Assembly: GCA_905233845.1 (NCBI GenBank) | Contig: CAJOFH010000027.1 | Location: 1-48,387 of the forward strand | Direction of reading: 5' to 3' | Length of the DNA stretch: 48,387 bases | Origin: an uncultured Muribaculaceae bacterium | Lineage (GTDB): Bacteria; Bacteroidota; Bacteroidia; Bacteroidales; Muribaculaceae | Shown here: one piece after another, positions 39,750 to 48,163 of the stretch | Numbering within the stretch: the stretch's first letter is position 1 | Layout of the letters: each line of letters opens with the position of its first letter | Made by a program: the position numbers and the translations under genes | Notes under the pieces: generated by a model | The model's input: only the letters and a program-made list of their open reading frames with translations | What the model was told of the DNA's origin: nothing | Databases searched by the model: none

Positions 39750-42005
39750 TCACTTCTTGACGAAAACTCGGTAGCCCTTAGCGTCGAGGGAGAAGGTGCT
39801 GCTTGCAGCAAGAGTGACATCGCATTGGGTGGTGCCGTTGGTGATTGTGCTGCTGTCGAGCCACTGGCTGTATTTGCCCGAATCTATACCGCTGATAGTT
39901 GCAGTAGTGTCGGTAGTGCCAAGGTTGAGTAGTATGAGTACTGTGTTGTTTTCATTTTTCTTGGTATAAGCGAGTACGTTGCCATTCGTGCTGGTAAGGA
40001 ACGTCGTAGTTGTACCGTTGGCAAGAGCTGGCTGTGTGTGACGCAGAGCTATCAGAGTTGCGATTGTGTTCTGCATCTTTGCATCTGTAGAGTTCCAGTT
40101 GATTTTTGTGTCATGGAAATAGTCTAAAATTTGGTCGTTGCCCACCTCTTGACCATTGTAGAGTAGTGGCATGCCGTAGATAGTGAAAAAGAGCGTGGTG
40201 AGGGCATACTTGTTGGCTCCGTACATTTTTTCAAGCGTCTTGCCGCCATCGTTGTAGTTTTGGTCGTGATTGGTGAGGTAGGTCATGCGGTCGAAGCTTC
40301 GTCCTTGACTTTCAGTGATGAAGGACTCGCAGTATCCTTTTAAAGTTGTTGCGCTGGTTCCGTTTGGTCCAAAACGCTCTAGTTTGCCACTTTGGAAGTT
40401 CCAAGCGTAGTCATAATCGAATCCCACGTTAAGTAGTTTGTTTGCATCGTGAATAATGTCGGCCTCAGCTACCATTGTCAGTGTCTTGCCGCTGGCATAG
40501 TTGCGCAGCATTGGGATTGTATTTGCCCAGTAACTGCCTGGAATGGCAGGACTTGAGACGTAATCGCAGCGGTAACCATCAACACCCGCTTGGTCAATCC
40601 AGAATCGCAGACAGTCGTTCATGGCCTCGCACAAGTCGGGGTTGTCGTAGTTGAGCTGATAGACATCGCTGTAGTTGTTCGGATGTACCATCTCGCCGTT
40701 CTTAGTAGTGTAGTATTCAGGGTGTTCTGTTACCCACACGGCATTGGTGGCTGTGTGGTTAGGCACCCAGTCGAGGATTACTACCATTCCCAATTCGTGA
40801 GCTCGGTCGACGAGGTTTTTAAGCTGTGCTATAGTTCCATAGCTGGGGTTTGTGGCTTTGAAATTGGTGGCGGCATATGGGCTGTTTATGCCTCCTCCAC
40901 GTGGATAGATGGGCATGAGCCACAGGATGTCGATTCCCAGGCTACGCAACTCACCAAGTTTGGCTTGCGCTGCAGCAAATGTTCCAGCGCTTGTGAAGCT
41001 TCCCACGTTCATCTCATAGATGACACGATTCTTGCCAGTGAGTGCTGTGGTGTTGCTAACGTCAAGGGCTTGTGGCTCTCCTGGTGTCACGACGTCGCCG
41101 CTGGGTTGTGAGCTGGTGTCGCTTACCGTGTAGGCTCCATTGCTCTCCACACGCACATAGATGTCTTGATTATAGCTGAAATTCTGCATCAGGTCATACT
41201 GCTTGCCGTTGTTATTGTTGTTGAGAATCCAGTTGGTGCAGCTGGTGGTGTAATAGACTTTTGGCAGTTCAAAGACGTACCACAGTTCACCCTTGATGGT
41301 TTTGGTGGTTGTATAGTGCTCTCCTGGCCATGTGGCACTCACTGGTGCTGCATTTTTCCATACGTAGAGGCAGTAGTCGTTCCAGTCCAGTTCGCTATGC
41401 AAGTAGATCACAGGTGGAGGCGTACCGTCATCGTCGATAACATAGCTGTAGTTGCCGTTAGAGCCGTTGATAGTGAGATAGATGTCGTTCTCACCCATTG
41501 TGAAGTCGCTCATCAGGTCAAGTTGACGGCTGGTGCCTCCTGTCGCTGCGGCATAGTTGTTGGCGATGTAGTTGAGTGCGCGTCCATAGTAGCTGTCGCT
41601 AAGCGCGAACTCATAGTAGCTCTTGCCGTCGTGTGTGACCGAAGTGTTGTAATGGATACCAGGCCATGCGTTGAGACCCTGCTCGGGCCAGGCATAGAGC
41701 GCCATGTCGCCCCAATTGGCATTGTCACAGATGTAGATTTTGCCTTTTTTAGGCTGGGGGTTATAGTTTCCAAGCAAGATGTCGTAAACAATGGTCACGT
41801 CGGTTGCCGTGACTGCCAAGTCCTCGTTGACATCGGCAGTGGATTGATAGGTGTAGTCGTTGCCTAGCAACACATTGTAGATTACTGTTACGTCAGTGGA
41901 GCTGACGATGCCGTCACCGTTTACGTCGCCAAAAACTGTGGCCCTCGTGATTTGTAGAGTTGTGATAAACACAAACAATAAAATGATTTTTTTCATGTCT
42001 TTCAA
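39750..42005 (-). CDS. Secreted GH13 alpha-amylase with N-terminal dockerin and two starch-binding-like modules
   Basis: This 751-residue secreted protein has a signal peptide at about 1-22 and a dockerin-like Ca-binding pair at 25-80 (GDVNGDGIVSSTDVTVIYNV, TADVNEDLAVTATDVTIVYD). Two CBM26-like starch-binding modules follow (about 88-190 and 198-295, each with an LYxW...WPG-H-Y core), then a GH13 barrel (about 320-670). GH13 regions are intact: DWVPNHT (412-418), GYRCD (477-481, nucleophile D481), VAEAD (acid E514) and NHDQ (579-582). A C-terminal beta domain follows. It hydrolyses starch or maltodextrin outside the cell. The ATG at 41996 (MKKIILLF) is an equally good start. No Sus genes lie nearby. 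Confidence 0.92.
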   Translation of the reverse strand: MKDMKKIILLFVFITTLQITRATVFGDVNGDGIVSSTDVTVIYNVLLGNDYTYQSTADVNEDLAVTATDVTIVYDILLGNYNPQPKKGKIYICDNANWGDMALYAWPEQGLNAWPGIHYNTSVTHDGKSYYEFALSDSYYGRALNYIANNYAAATGGTSRQLDLMSDFTMGENDIYLTINGSNGNYSYVIDDDGTPPPVIYLHSELDWNDYCLYVWKNAAPVSATWPGEHYTTTKTIKGELWYVFELPKVYYTTSCTNWILNNNNNGKQYDLMQNFSYNQDIYVRVESNGAYTVSDTSSQPSGDVVTPGEPQALDVSNTTALTGKNRVIYEMNVGSFTSAGTFAAAQAKLGELRSLGIDILWLMPIYPRGGGINSPYAATNFKATNPSYGTIAQLKNLVDRAHELGMVVILDWVPNHTATNAVWVTEHPEYYTTKNGEMVHPNNYSDVYQLNYDNPDLCEAMNDCLRFWIDQAGVDGYRCDYVSSPAIPGSYWANTIPMLRNYASGKTLTMVAEADIIHDANKLLNVGFDYDYAWNFQSGKLERFGPNGTSATTLKGYCESFITESQGRSFDRMTYLTNHDQNYNDGGKTLEKMYGANKYALTTLFFTIYGMPLLYNGQEVGNDQILDYFHDTKINWNSTDAKMQNTIATLIALRHTQPALANGTTTTFLTSTNGNVLAYTKKNENNTVLILLNLGTTDTTATISGIDSGKYSQWLDSSTITNGTTQCDVTLAASSTFSLDAKGYRVFVKK

Positions 42006-42130
42006 TATAATAAGGAGTAAAATAGTCTACAAAAATTAGGATATTTGTGGGACAATTTGAGTAAAAAAAGTTTGTAAAAATAAAATTAAAAATTCAATTA
42101 TACAAAAATGTTAATTTTTATAATAGATAT

Positions 42131-42161
42131 TTTGTTATTAAATAAATTATATTTAACTTTG
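42131..42161 (+). promoter_or_regulatory. Consensus promoter of the Cys-rich secreted protein
   Basis: TTTG (42131-42134), a 19-nt spacer and TAACTTTG (42154-42161) match the Bacteroidota consensus exactly. A near-identical copy stands at 42805-42835. Confidence 0.8.
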
Positions 42162-42260
42162 CGAGGCTGTTTGATTATCAATCAGTTAGTATTAAAGAGA
42201 TTTTGATTTTTTTATGTTTAACTGCATTGCCTTGTAAGGCATGCGTAATATTTTAATAAA
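42162..42260 (+). promoter_or_regulatory. Structured 5' leader, copy 1
   Basis: The roughly 95-nt untranslated leader contains TGATT-atc-AATCA and, closer to the ATG, TGCCTT-gt-AAGGCA with GCAT/TGC flanks. A second copy of the leader precedes the next gene. The first stem is kept there while its loop changes from ATC to GTT, which hints at selected RNA structure. Confidence 0.55.
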
Positions 42261-42722
42261 ATGAAGAAATTTTTAGCAATGATGTGCGCTGTAGCGCTCG
42301 TAATGGGTTTATCAACTGGTTTTAGTGCCGATGCTAAGGTTAAGAAAACAAGTAAGGTTGCTAAGACTGAAAAGGCTGCAAACAAGGTTGATAAGGCCTG
42401 TGACGTTACCAAAGAATGCAAGGAAATGAAAGAATGCGACAAAGCTAAAGCTGAGTGCAAAGGCATGAAGGCTTGCGAGAAAGGTGACGCTAAGGGGTTG
42501 GAACTTAAGAAAATGACTCCCAAGAACGAGAAGATGGCTCGTGGTCTCGAAAAAAAGATGGGAAAAGGCGACTGCAAGGATATGAAGGGAGATTGCAATG
42601 GCTGCGAAAAGAAGGGTGAGTGTGTACACAAGAGCCCTTGCTGCAAGGATGGTGCATGCAAAAAGGACGCTAGCTGCGGCAAAGAGAAATGCAAAACTAA
42701 TCCTGATGCTTGCTGCAAATAA
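42261..42722 (+). CDS. Small secreted Lys/Cys-rich protein
   Basis: This 153-residue protein has a signal peptide (MKKFLAMMCAVALVMGLSTG, cleavage near SADA). The mature part is dominated by Lys and by about 19 Cys, most in pairs or C-x2/3-C spacing (CDVTKECKEMKEC, CNGCEKKGEC, SPCCKDGACKKD). Composition resembles metallothionein-like or disulfide-rich periplasmic proteins; metal binding is only inferred. No family is recognised. The start of the protein and the whole upstream region are duplicated at 42805-43101. It is followed by a clear terminator. Confidence 0.75.
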   Translation: MKKFLAMMCAVALVMGLSTGFSADAKVKKTSKVAKTEKAANKVDKACDVTKECKEMKECDKAKAECKGMKACEKGDAKGLELKKMTPKNEKMARGLEKKMGKGDCKDMKGDCNGCEKKGECVHKSPCCKDGACKKDASCGKEKCKTNPDACCK

Positions 42723-42743
42723 TTTCTCTTAAGAAATGAATAT

Positions 42744-42780
42744 AAAACTGGAGGTCTCACGAGATTTCCAGTTTTCTTTT
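42744..42780 (+). terminator. Terminator after the Cys-rich gene
   Basis: AAAACTGGA (42744-42752) and TCCAGTTTT (42767-42775) pair, followed by CTTTT. An inner GTCTC/GAGA pairing extends the stem. Confidence 0.8.
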
Positions 42781-42804
42781 ACATCTAAATTTCGAGTGAA
42801 ATTT

Positions 42805-42933
42805 TTTGTTATCAAATAAAATATATTTACCTTTGCGAGGCTGTTTGATTGTTAATCAGTTGGTATTTAAGAGATTTTGATTTTTTATGTTTAACTGCAT
42901 TGCCTTGTAAGGCATGCGTAATATTTTAATAAA
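42805..42933 (+). promoter_or_regulatory. Duplicated promoter and structured leader, copy 2
   Basis: TTTG (42805-42808), a 19-nt spacer and TACCTTTG (42828-42835) form a consensus promoter. From there to the ATG at 42934 the sequence repeats copy 1 with only a handful of changes, including both hairpins, so the two genes are probably co-regulated. Confidence 0.7.
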
Positions 42934-43101
42934 ATGAAGAAATTTATTGCATTAATGTGTGTATGTGCCCTTGCAATGGGTGCTTTCACAGGTTTTGAAG
43001 CAGAGGCAAAAATCCAGAAAACGAAAAAGGCTTTCCAGAACGAGAAGATGACTAAGATTAACAAAAATCTCAAGACTTTAACGCAGCAGATGCCGAAATA
43101 A
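42934..43101 (+). CDS. Short paralog of the Cys-rich secreted protein
   Basis: This 55-residue secreted peptide starts with a signal peptide nearly identical to its upstream neighbour (MKKFIALMCVCALAMGAFTG), then a Lys-rich mature part (KTKKAFQNEKMTKINKNLKT) that aligns with the PKNEKM region of the longer protein but has none of its cysteine-rich tail. It arose by tandem duplication together with its promoter. Function is unknown; it may be a decaying copy or a specialised short form. Confidence 0.65.
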   Translation: MKKFIALMCVCALAMGAFTGFEAEAKIQKTKKAFQNEKMTKINKNLKTLTQQMPK

Positions 43102-43230
43102 AACAAAACCATCCAAGCACCTATCTTTACATTTTAATTATAGAACCCACCTTTAGTAATAACAAACAATTGCGCTATTAAAGAAAAAACATTGCTTATA
43201 CCTAACGATAGAAATAAAATTCAGGCTTCA

Positions 43231-43821
43231 ATGACGACAACAGGCAATGACACATTATTAAATCGCACTGAGTGTAATATCATGCGTGGCTTAGCTATCA
43301 TTTTAATCGTTATTGATAATATTACACACTTGTTCAAAGGGGTGTTTATTGACAATGAGCACATTTACCTATGGAGCTCAGTGGAAGGTTTTTTAAATAA
43401 CCTCAGGCACCCTGATGCTTTGCTGCCTTTTAATTTGCTGTCTTTTTATTGTCCTTATGGCGTGATGCTGTTCATCTTCTTGAGCGGCTATTGCCTCACA
43501 TTGAAATATGAGCAAGGAAGTGGTCGCAACACTTCACGCAAAGAGTTCGTAGTCAATCACTACAAGAAATTGTTTGTTATGCAACTCAAGGGATTGGCAA
43601 TCTTCATCACTGCCTTATTCTTGCTTTACCCAAACGATGTGCTGAACAAATCTTTTGTTCTCAATTTCCTGCTTATAGGGAATCTGAAACCATCATGGAA
43701 CTTTTTTCCAGGGCCTTACTGGTTCTTTGGAATGATAATGGAAATGTATGTGATTTTCCGTTTACTCATCTACAAGAGGAAAGACTGGGTGGCAATCGTG
43801 ATGATACTGTTAAGAAGATAG
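43231..43821 (+). CDS. Acyltransferase-3-like membrane protein, 3'-truncated
   Basis: The frame encodes the first half of an acyltransferase 3 (OafA/YrhL-like) membrane protein: NIMRGLAIILIVIDNI at the start, with the R that precedes the catalytic His region, FIFLSGYCLTLKYE, VVNHYKKLFVMQLKGLAIFI and WFFGMIMEMYVIFRLLIY. Full-length members have 330 or more residues and about ten TM segments; this one stops after 196 residues with WVAIVMILLRR. At the same place the sequence switches to A/T-rich SIR2 coding sequence in another frame, so the gene was cut by a deletion or insertion. The ATG at 43231 is preferred over a TTG at 43192. Probably non-functional. Confidence 0.75.
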   Translation: MTTTGNDTLLNRTECNIMRGLAIILIVIDNITHLFKGVFIDNEHIYLWSSVEGFLNNLRHPDALLPFNLLSFYCPYGVMLFIFLSGYCLTLKYEQGSGRNTSRKEFVVNHYKKLFVMQLKGLAIFITALFLLYPNDVLNKSFVLNFLLIGNLKPSWNFFPGPYWFFGMIMEMYVIFRLLIYKRKDWVAIVMILLRR

Positions 43822-44843
43822 TATCTGCTTCTATTTACATAGAGTATTTCACTAAAGTGATGTTACCCTGCCTTCCAAACAAGTATGTTAATAATAGCAA
43901 GTACATAGATGTAATAAAAGAGTATCGCCGATTCCTCACACTTTGGAATGAAATAATTGCAAGAAGGCATGGAAATCTACAAAGCAAACAAATCAATTTA
44001 TTTAGTACGAATATTGATGATTTCGTAGAAGTAGCCGCAGAAACGAATGGTATAGAATTTAATGATGGCTTTAGGGGACACCTAAAACCAGTTTTTAAAG
44101 AGGACTCATTTACGAATGTCGTGTCCAAAATCAGTCCTTTATATCAAAACAGCTCAATGATACCTGTTTTCAATTATATGAAATTACATGGATCAATAAA
44201 TTGGGTTGCGAACGAAAAAGATGACATCTTATTGGATCAATCTCTTACCCTTATTCAAAATGTTGAGAAAGAAATTGAAAAGATAGACAAAACTCAAGTA
44301 TTTACTGATTTTGATGATAAAACTGAGTTTAAAAATATAAAAGATTATGCTGAAAATGCCAAAAATGTACCAGGCTTTTCACTGTCTCCTGCTATAGATT
44401 CATTTATTAAAAAATATAATGAATTAGTTATGGTGAATCCTAGAAAAGCTAAGTTTCGTGAAACTGTATTAGATTTGCATTTTTATGAACTTATGCGTTT
44501 GTATTCAAATGCATTAGAACGCAGCTCATCTATGTTGTTTGTTATGGGATTTTCTTTTGCTGATGAACATTTAGCTAAAATCACAGTAAGAGCAGCAAAC
44601 TCAAATCCCACTCTTTTTATATTGATATTTGCTCATAAAGAAAAAGCAAAAGAAGAAATTAGTCAGAATTTAAACAAGGGAGGAGCCATTATAAACAATA
44701 ATATAATTGTTGCTTCACCAGAATCATTTCAAAATGCTCAGCAGAAAAATATTAAAGAGACCATGACAGGACTATCAGAGTTCAACTTTGAATCGATAAA
44801 TACCTACGTGTTCGAAATCATTAAATGCCTTGTTAGCTATTAG
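43806..44843 (+). CDS. SIR2-family protein, 5'-truncated (partner of HerA)
   Basis: Homology to SIR2-like NADase domains begins around 43806 and runs to the stop. It includes INLFSTNIDDFVE (the TTNxD/E motif), FNYMKLHGSINW (catalytic His in LHGS) and LFVMGFSFADEHLAKITVRA (the GxGFxDxH-type motif). The N-terminal Rossmann half with the GAGxS NAD-binding loop is missing. The frame stays open upstream to an ATG at 43695 only by running through the acyltransferase gene in another frame; the first internal ATG is at 43860. With HerA one base downstream it forms a SIR2-HerA defence pair, in which SIR2 depletes NAD on phage infection. This copy is likely inactive, unless the missing part is an assembly artefact. 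Confidence 0.75.
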   Translation, partial: TVKKIVSASIYIEYFTKVMLPCLPNKYVNNSKYIDVIKEYRRFLTLWNEIIARRHGNLQSKQINLFSTNIDDFVEVAAETNGIEFNDGFRGHLKPVFKEDSFTNVVSKISPLYQNSSMIPVFNYMKLHGSINWVANEKDDILLDQSLTLIQNVEKEIEKIDKTQVFTDFDDKTEFKNIKDYAENAKNVPGFSLSPAIDSFIKKYNELVMVNPRKAKFRETVLDLHFYELMRLYSNALERSSSMLFVMGFSFADEHLAKITVRAANSNPTLFILIFAHKEKAKEEISQNLNKGGAIINNNIIVASPESFQNAQQKNIKETMTGLSEFNFESINTYVFEIIKCLVSY

Positions 44844-44844
44844 T

Positions 44845-46731
44845 ATGAATAACATTGAACAATATCTACAAAAGATGTCTATTTTCAGAGTGGGAGAAGT
44901 ATACTCTGTTGATGGACGCACGATTTGTATAAAAGTTGATAAAGACAAGAATTTATCATACTTGATGTATCAAGGAGAATTGATTAAAAACGTCTCTGTA
45001 GGTAACTATATAAAGATATTAAAGGGCTTTACCCAACTTGTCGCTAAGGTTGAAAGTGAATCCATAAGAGAAAACAAGAATTTAGTTGAACAATATCATT
45101 ATAAAGCCGAAGAGATAGATCGGTTTTTAACAGTTAAACTAATTGGATATTTTGAAAATGGTCATTATCATAAAGGTGTTAAAGAATTACCTTTAATAGG
45201 GAATACTTGTCAACTGATGGATAATAAAGAATTTGCCCAAATACATAGGTTTGCCAATAATGATGAATTATCTTTACGAATAGGATGTTTAATGACAGAT
45301 GAGATGATTCCTATAGAACTTGGTATCAACAAATTGTTTGCTAGCCATATTGGTATTTTGGGAAACACAGGAAGTGGTAAGAGTTATACGCTTGCAAACT
45401 TATATAAAAAATTATTTGATTTGGTGGGTAGCAATAATAAATTTAAAAAGAATGCTAGATTCCTATTGTTTGATTTTAATGGAGAGTATTCTGGTGAAGA
45501 TGTTATAACATCTAAAAAGAAATCATATGTCTTATATACTCGTGAAAACAACAATGATAATAAGATTCCTTTGAAAAAAGAAGATTTGTTAACCCCAGAA
45601 TTGTTTTTCATTTTATCAAATGCAACCGAGAAAACGCAACAACCATTTATTAAAAGAACTCTAGGTTTTTACTCTAAGATCCAAAGTAAAAACCAACCAG
45701 TAGAATATATGAAAGTCGTATTGCATAATTTAATTAAATCGGTTGTCTGTATGGCCGATTATATTAAAGCAAAATTACTATTAGACTATTTTTTAGAGAT
45801 TCTTCCTTGTCGTAATGATGAGAATGGTAATGTAATAGGCTTATTATCTGATTTGAGTTGGCATGGAAATGCATTTTACACAAAGATAAACGGTCAAAAT
45901 AGATATTTTGACAACGATAATGACAAGCCGTATATTGAACAACTTGAATTATATAAAGCAGTAGATCGCTATTCTGAGGATTCTGATTTTATAACTACGA
46001 TTATACATTATCTCTATGTTCAGTTAATCAAAGATGTTCTTAATAATAGAGCAATAAACGATCATATTGCTCCCGCAATTAACAAACTAAAGAGCCTTAC
46101 TAAAGATTTTGGGAAAGTTTTTGTTATTGATGATTCTATAGATTTTTGGGGAGACAACATTTTCGTTGTGGTGGATATGAATAGGGTTAATCTGAAGAAG
46201 CTAGTTCCGCTACTTTTATCTTATAAGTTATATTCTGAACACAAATCATACAAATCAAACGAAGTAAAAAAAAGTTTGAATATCATTGTTGATGAGGCAC
46301 ATAATGTTCTTTCCTATGAATCATTAAGAGAAAGTGAGTCTTGGAAGGATTTTAGACTTGAAACATTTGAAGAGATTATTAAAGAAGGACGAAAGTTTGG
46401 CGTTTTTATGACAATAGCTAGTCAACGGCCTTCAGATATATCTCCTACAATAATATCACAATTACACAATTACTTCATTCACAGACTTGTTAACAACCGG
46501 GACCTTGAAATGATTGAAAGAGCAGTCTCATATTTGGATAAGATCTCACTAGAATCACTTCCCATATTACCTGTAGGAGCTTGTATTCTCTCAGGAATAA
46601 TTGCTGACCTTCCTGTGATTATTCAAGTAGATCAATTGAAAAAAGGTAGTGAACCACAAAGCGGGAATATTTCTTTGCTTAATAATTGGCTGGATATAGC
46701 CAATAATATTAATTCAGAGAATCATTTATAA
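44845..46731 (+). CDS. HerA-like (DUF87) ATPase of a SIR2-HerA anti-phage system
   Basis: This 628-residue protein has an N-terminal HAS-barrel-like beta region (FRVGEVYSVDGRTICIKVD), then a HerA/FtsK-type ATPase: Walker A GNTGSGKS (173-180), RFLLFDFNGEYSGED, Walker B IIVDEAH (480-486), IASQRPSDISPTIISQLHNY and a C-terminal VGACILSGIIADLPVIIQVD. HerA hexamers assemble with SIR2, DUF4297 or nuclease partners in defence. The ATG at 44845, one base after the SIR2 stop, is preferred to the TTG at 44830. The gene looks intact and is A/T-rich like the SIR2 fragment, unlike the genes to its left. Confidence 0.88.
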   Translation: MNNIEQYLQKMSIFRVGEVYSVDGRTICIKVDKDKNLSYLMYQGELIKNVSVGNYIKILKGFTQLVAKVESESIRENKNLVEQYHYKAEEIDRFLTVKLIGYFENGHYHKGVKELPLIGNTCQLMDNKEFAQIHRFANNDELSLRIGCLMTDEMIPIELGINKLFASHIGILGNTGSGKSYTLANLYKKLFDLVGSNNKFKKNARFLLFDFNGEYSGEDVITSKKKSYVLYTRENNNDNKIPLKKEDLLTPELFFILSNATEKTQQPFIKRTLGFYSKIQSKNQPVEYMKVVLHNLIKSVVCMADYIKAKLLLDYFLEILPCRNDENGNVIGLLSDLSWHGNAFYTKINGQNRYFDNDNDKPYIEQLELYKAVDRYSEDSDFITTIIHYLYVQLIKDVLNNRAINDHIAPAINKLKSLTKDFGKVFVIDDSIDFWGDNIFVVVDMNRVNLKKLVPLLLSYKLYSEHKSYKSNEVKKSLNIIVDEAHNVLSYESLRESESWKDFRLETFEEIIKEGRKFGVFMTIASQRPSDISPTIISQLHNYFIHRLVNNRDLEMIERAVSYLDKISLESLPILPVGACILSGIIADLPVIIQVDQLKKGSEPQSGNISLLNNWLDIANNINSENHL

Positions 46732-46916
46732 TGAAGGGCATAAGGCTAAAATGCTACATAATATAAATAAGCCCCATATCGGTTATGAATTGTTATTATT
46801 TGTTTATATAAAAAAACCAGAATGCTATTGTAATGAGATTTCAACAGAAAACTATGTTTATAATAAACATAATATAATACATTATTATATGATTAGGTTT
46901 TATTGAATATCTTTTT

Positions 46917-46941
46917 AACTTGTAACGTTACAAGTTTTTTT
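46917..46941 (+). terminator. 20-bp perfect palindrome with T-tract
   Basis: AACTTGTAAC followed directly by GTTACAAGTT (46917-46936) runs into TTTTT. It probably ends the HerA transcript, although it lies about 190 nt after the stop codon. Confidence 0.6.
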
Positions 46942-47393
46942 ATAAATAAACAAGAAAAGTAGAAAATATCAATTTAAGAATCATTATTTTTTATGTATAG
47001 AAAAGTGTTACCGCTCAATGTTCTTTGTTTTAGCTGGGCTTTGGACACGCTCTGCTTGAAGAATTCTATGTGATGTGGCCATAATAATTTATGGAAGCTA
47101 TCATTGCCGTACTTCTGTCGCTGGTGTATAACTTTTTTCCGGCACAAAGTTGGTGCGAACTGTTAATTATATAGAAGATTGTTGTGAAGGCAAAAGAACC
47201 AATTCTATAAATGTGTCATTAATGTTATCCTTCAAGGTGTCAAGTAGGTTAACCAATTAATAATAGTATTATATAAACTCATATATCAAAATGACACCTA
47301 ATATATACCCTTTTATTAACCTTTCAACTATCTCTAAACTAGCTAATTTAAATACCTATATTGAAATAGTAACGACTTGCCTTGGAGGGTGGC

Positions 47394-47425
47394 GAAAAAA
47401 AGAAAAGCGACATCGATCGCTCTTC
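47394..47425 (-). terminator. Terminator of the gene at 47508-47927
   Basis: On the minus strand AGAAGAGCGA, a short loop and TCGCTTTTCT form a stem that runs into TTTTTT. The sequence is nearly the same as the terminator at 47999-48030. Confidence 0.75.
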
Positions 47426-47507
47426 TCTTCATTATTAAATATTGTGCCTTTATATTCATAGACCCCAAGGACTTTGTAGGGTCCATGTGATCTACAAAAT
47501 TATTCAT

Positions 47508-47927
47508 TTATTTTAACTGTTTAAAACTATCTCGAATAGCACTTCGACGGGTAATAGGTTTTACAAATTCATGTATATCATTTTGCATCTCAGTGGATAA
47601 CTGTTTCTTGAATGTACGTAAAGCTCCTGGAACTTCAGCACTTGATTTAAGAACGGGAGCCGGAATTAGACCTAAAAATCTCGCCTTTCTCGTACCAAGA
47701 GTACCACCTACTAAAAGAGTTGGGGTATCAATTTTATATGATGTCTTTATCATATAGGGAACATATTGTTTTTTATCTGCAGCTTTTCCTGCCGCTACTA
47801 ATTGTCTTCTGTGATCCTCAATTGCGCCCCTATAAGCTTTCATCATCGCCTTCGCAGCAGCATCTCTTTTTTTACGAAGAAGTGCTTTCTGAGTTTCATT
47901 TAGACCTTCGTAATCCCTAAATGCCAT
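47508..47927 (-). CDS. Unknown basic protein of the right-hand accessory region
   Basis: This 139-residue soluble, basic protein has an N-terminal helix rich in Ala and Lys (NETQKALLRKKRDAAAKAMM), a central strand-rich stretch (PYMIKTSYKIDTPTLLVGGT) and a basic C-terminus. I do not recognise a family. It has its own terminator and no signal peptide. Its place beside a serine-recombinase-like gene suggests element cargo; nothing more can be supported. Confidence 0.6.
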   Translation of the reverse strand: MAFRDYEGLNETQKALLRKKRDAAAKAMMKAYRGAIEDHRRQLVAAGKAADKKQYVPYMIKTSYKIDTPTLLVGGTLGTRKARFLGLIPAPVLKSSAEVPGALRTFKKQLSTEMQNDIHEFVKPITRRSAIRDSFKQLK

Positions 47928-47998
47928 ATGTTTTATATTTGTTTTTTCGCAAATATACTAACTATTTTGCTAATGACAAAATCTGACACTATTGTATC

Positions 47999-48030
47999 AA
48001 AAAAGAAAAGCGACACTAATCGCTCTTCTT
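47999..48030 (-). terminator. Terminator of the recombinase-like operon
   Basis: On the minus strand AAGAAGAGCGA, a 6-nt loop and TCGCTTTTCTT form a stem followed by a T-run. It ends the transcript of the two small minus-strand frames to its right. Confidence 0.75.
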
Positions 48031-48046
48031 AATATTTTTGGAATGG

Positions 48047-48163
48047 TCAATGCCGTTTTCTCTTCGCCTTATCTTTCTTCCTACGCGGTGGCCATGGCGT
48101 AGGCGTAGGAAGGCTCACAATGATCATCCATTCCACTAACTTTTGAATCAATTTTTGTTTCAT
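48047..48163 (-). CDS. Very small basic protein overlapping the recombinase-like gene
   Basis: A 38-residue frame starts at the ATG at 48163, overlapping the TGA of the recombinase-like gene (ATGA). It begins MKQKLIQKLVEWMIIVSLP and ends in a Pro- and Arg/Lys-rich tail (PTPWPPRRKKDKAKRKRH). The hydrophobic segment is too short to be sure of membrane insertion. The coupling and the terminator 17 nt after the stop favour a real gene; no family is known to me. Confidence 0.45.
   Translation of the reverse strand: MKQKLIQKLVEWMIIVSLPTPTPWPPRRKKDKAKRKRH

Larger units (their letters stand above)
46732..47507. other. A/T-rich intergenic region after the HerA gene
   Basis: No convincing gene is visible in these 776 bases. 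A minus-strand frame with no start codon (about 46980-47165) reads through GNDSFHKLLWPHHIEFFKQS and may be a remnant, but I cannot assign it. The region carries the HerA terminator palindrome and the terminator of the next minus-strand gene. Confidence 0.4.

Noticed and set aside
42218-42760. 180-codon minus-strand frame opposite the Cys-rich gene.
   Set aside because: It is the antisense shadow of a gene with clear promoter, signal peptide and terminator on the plus strand; Leu/Phe/Ser-rich composition is the complement of Lys/Glu codons.
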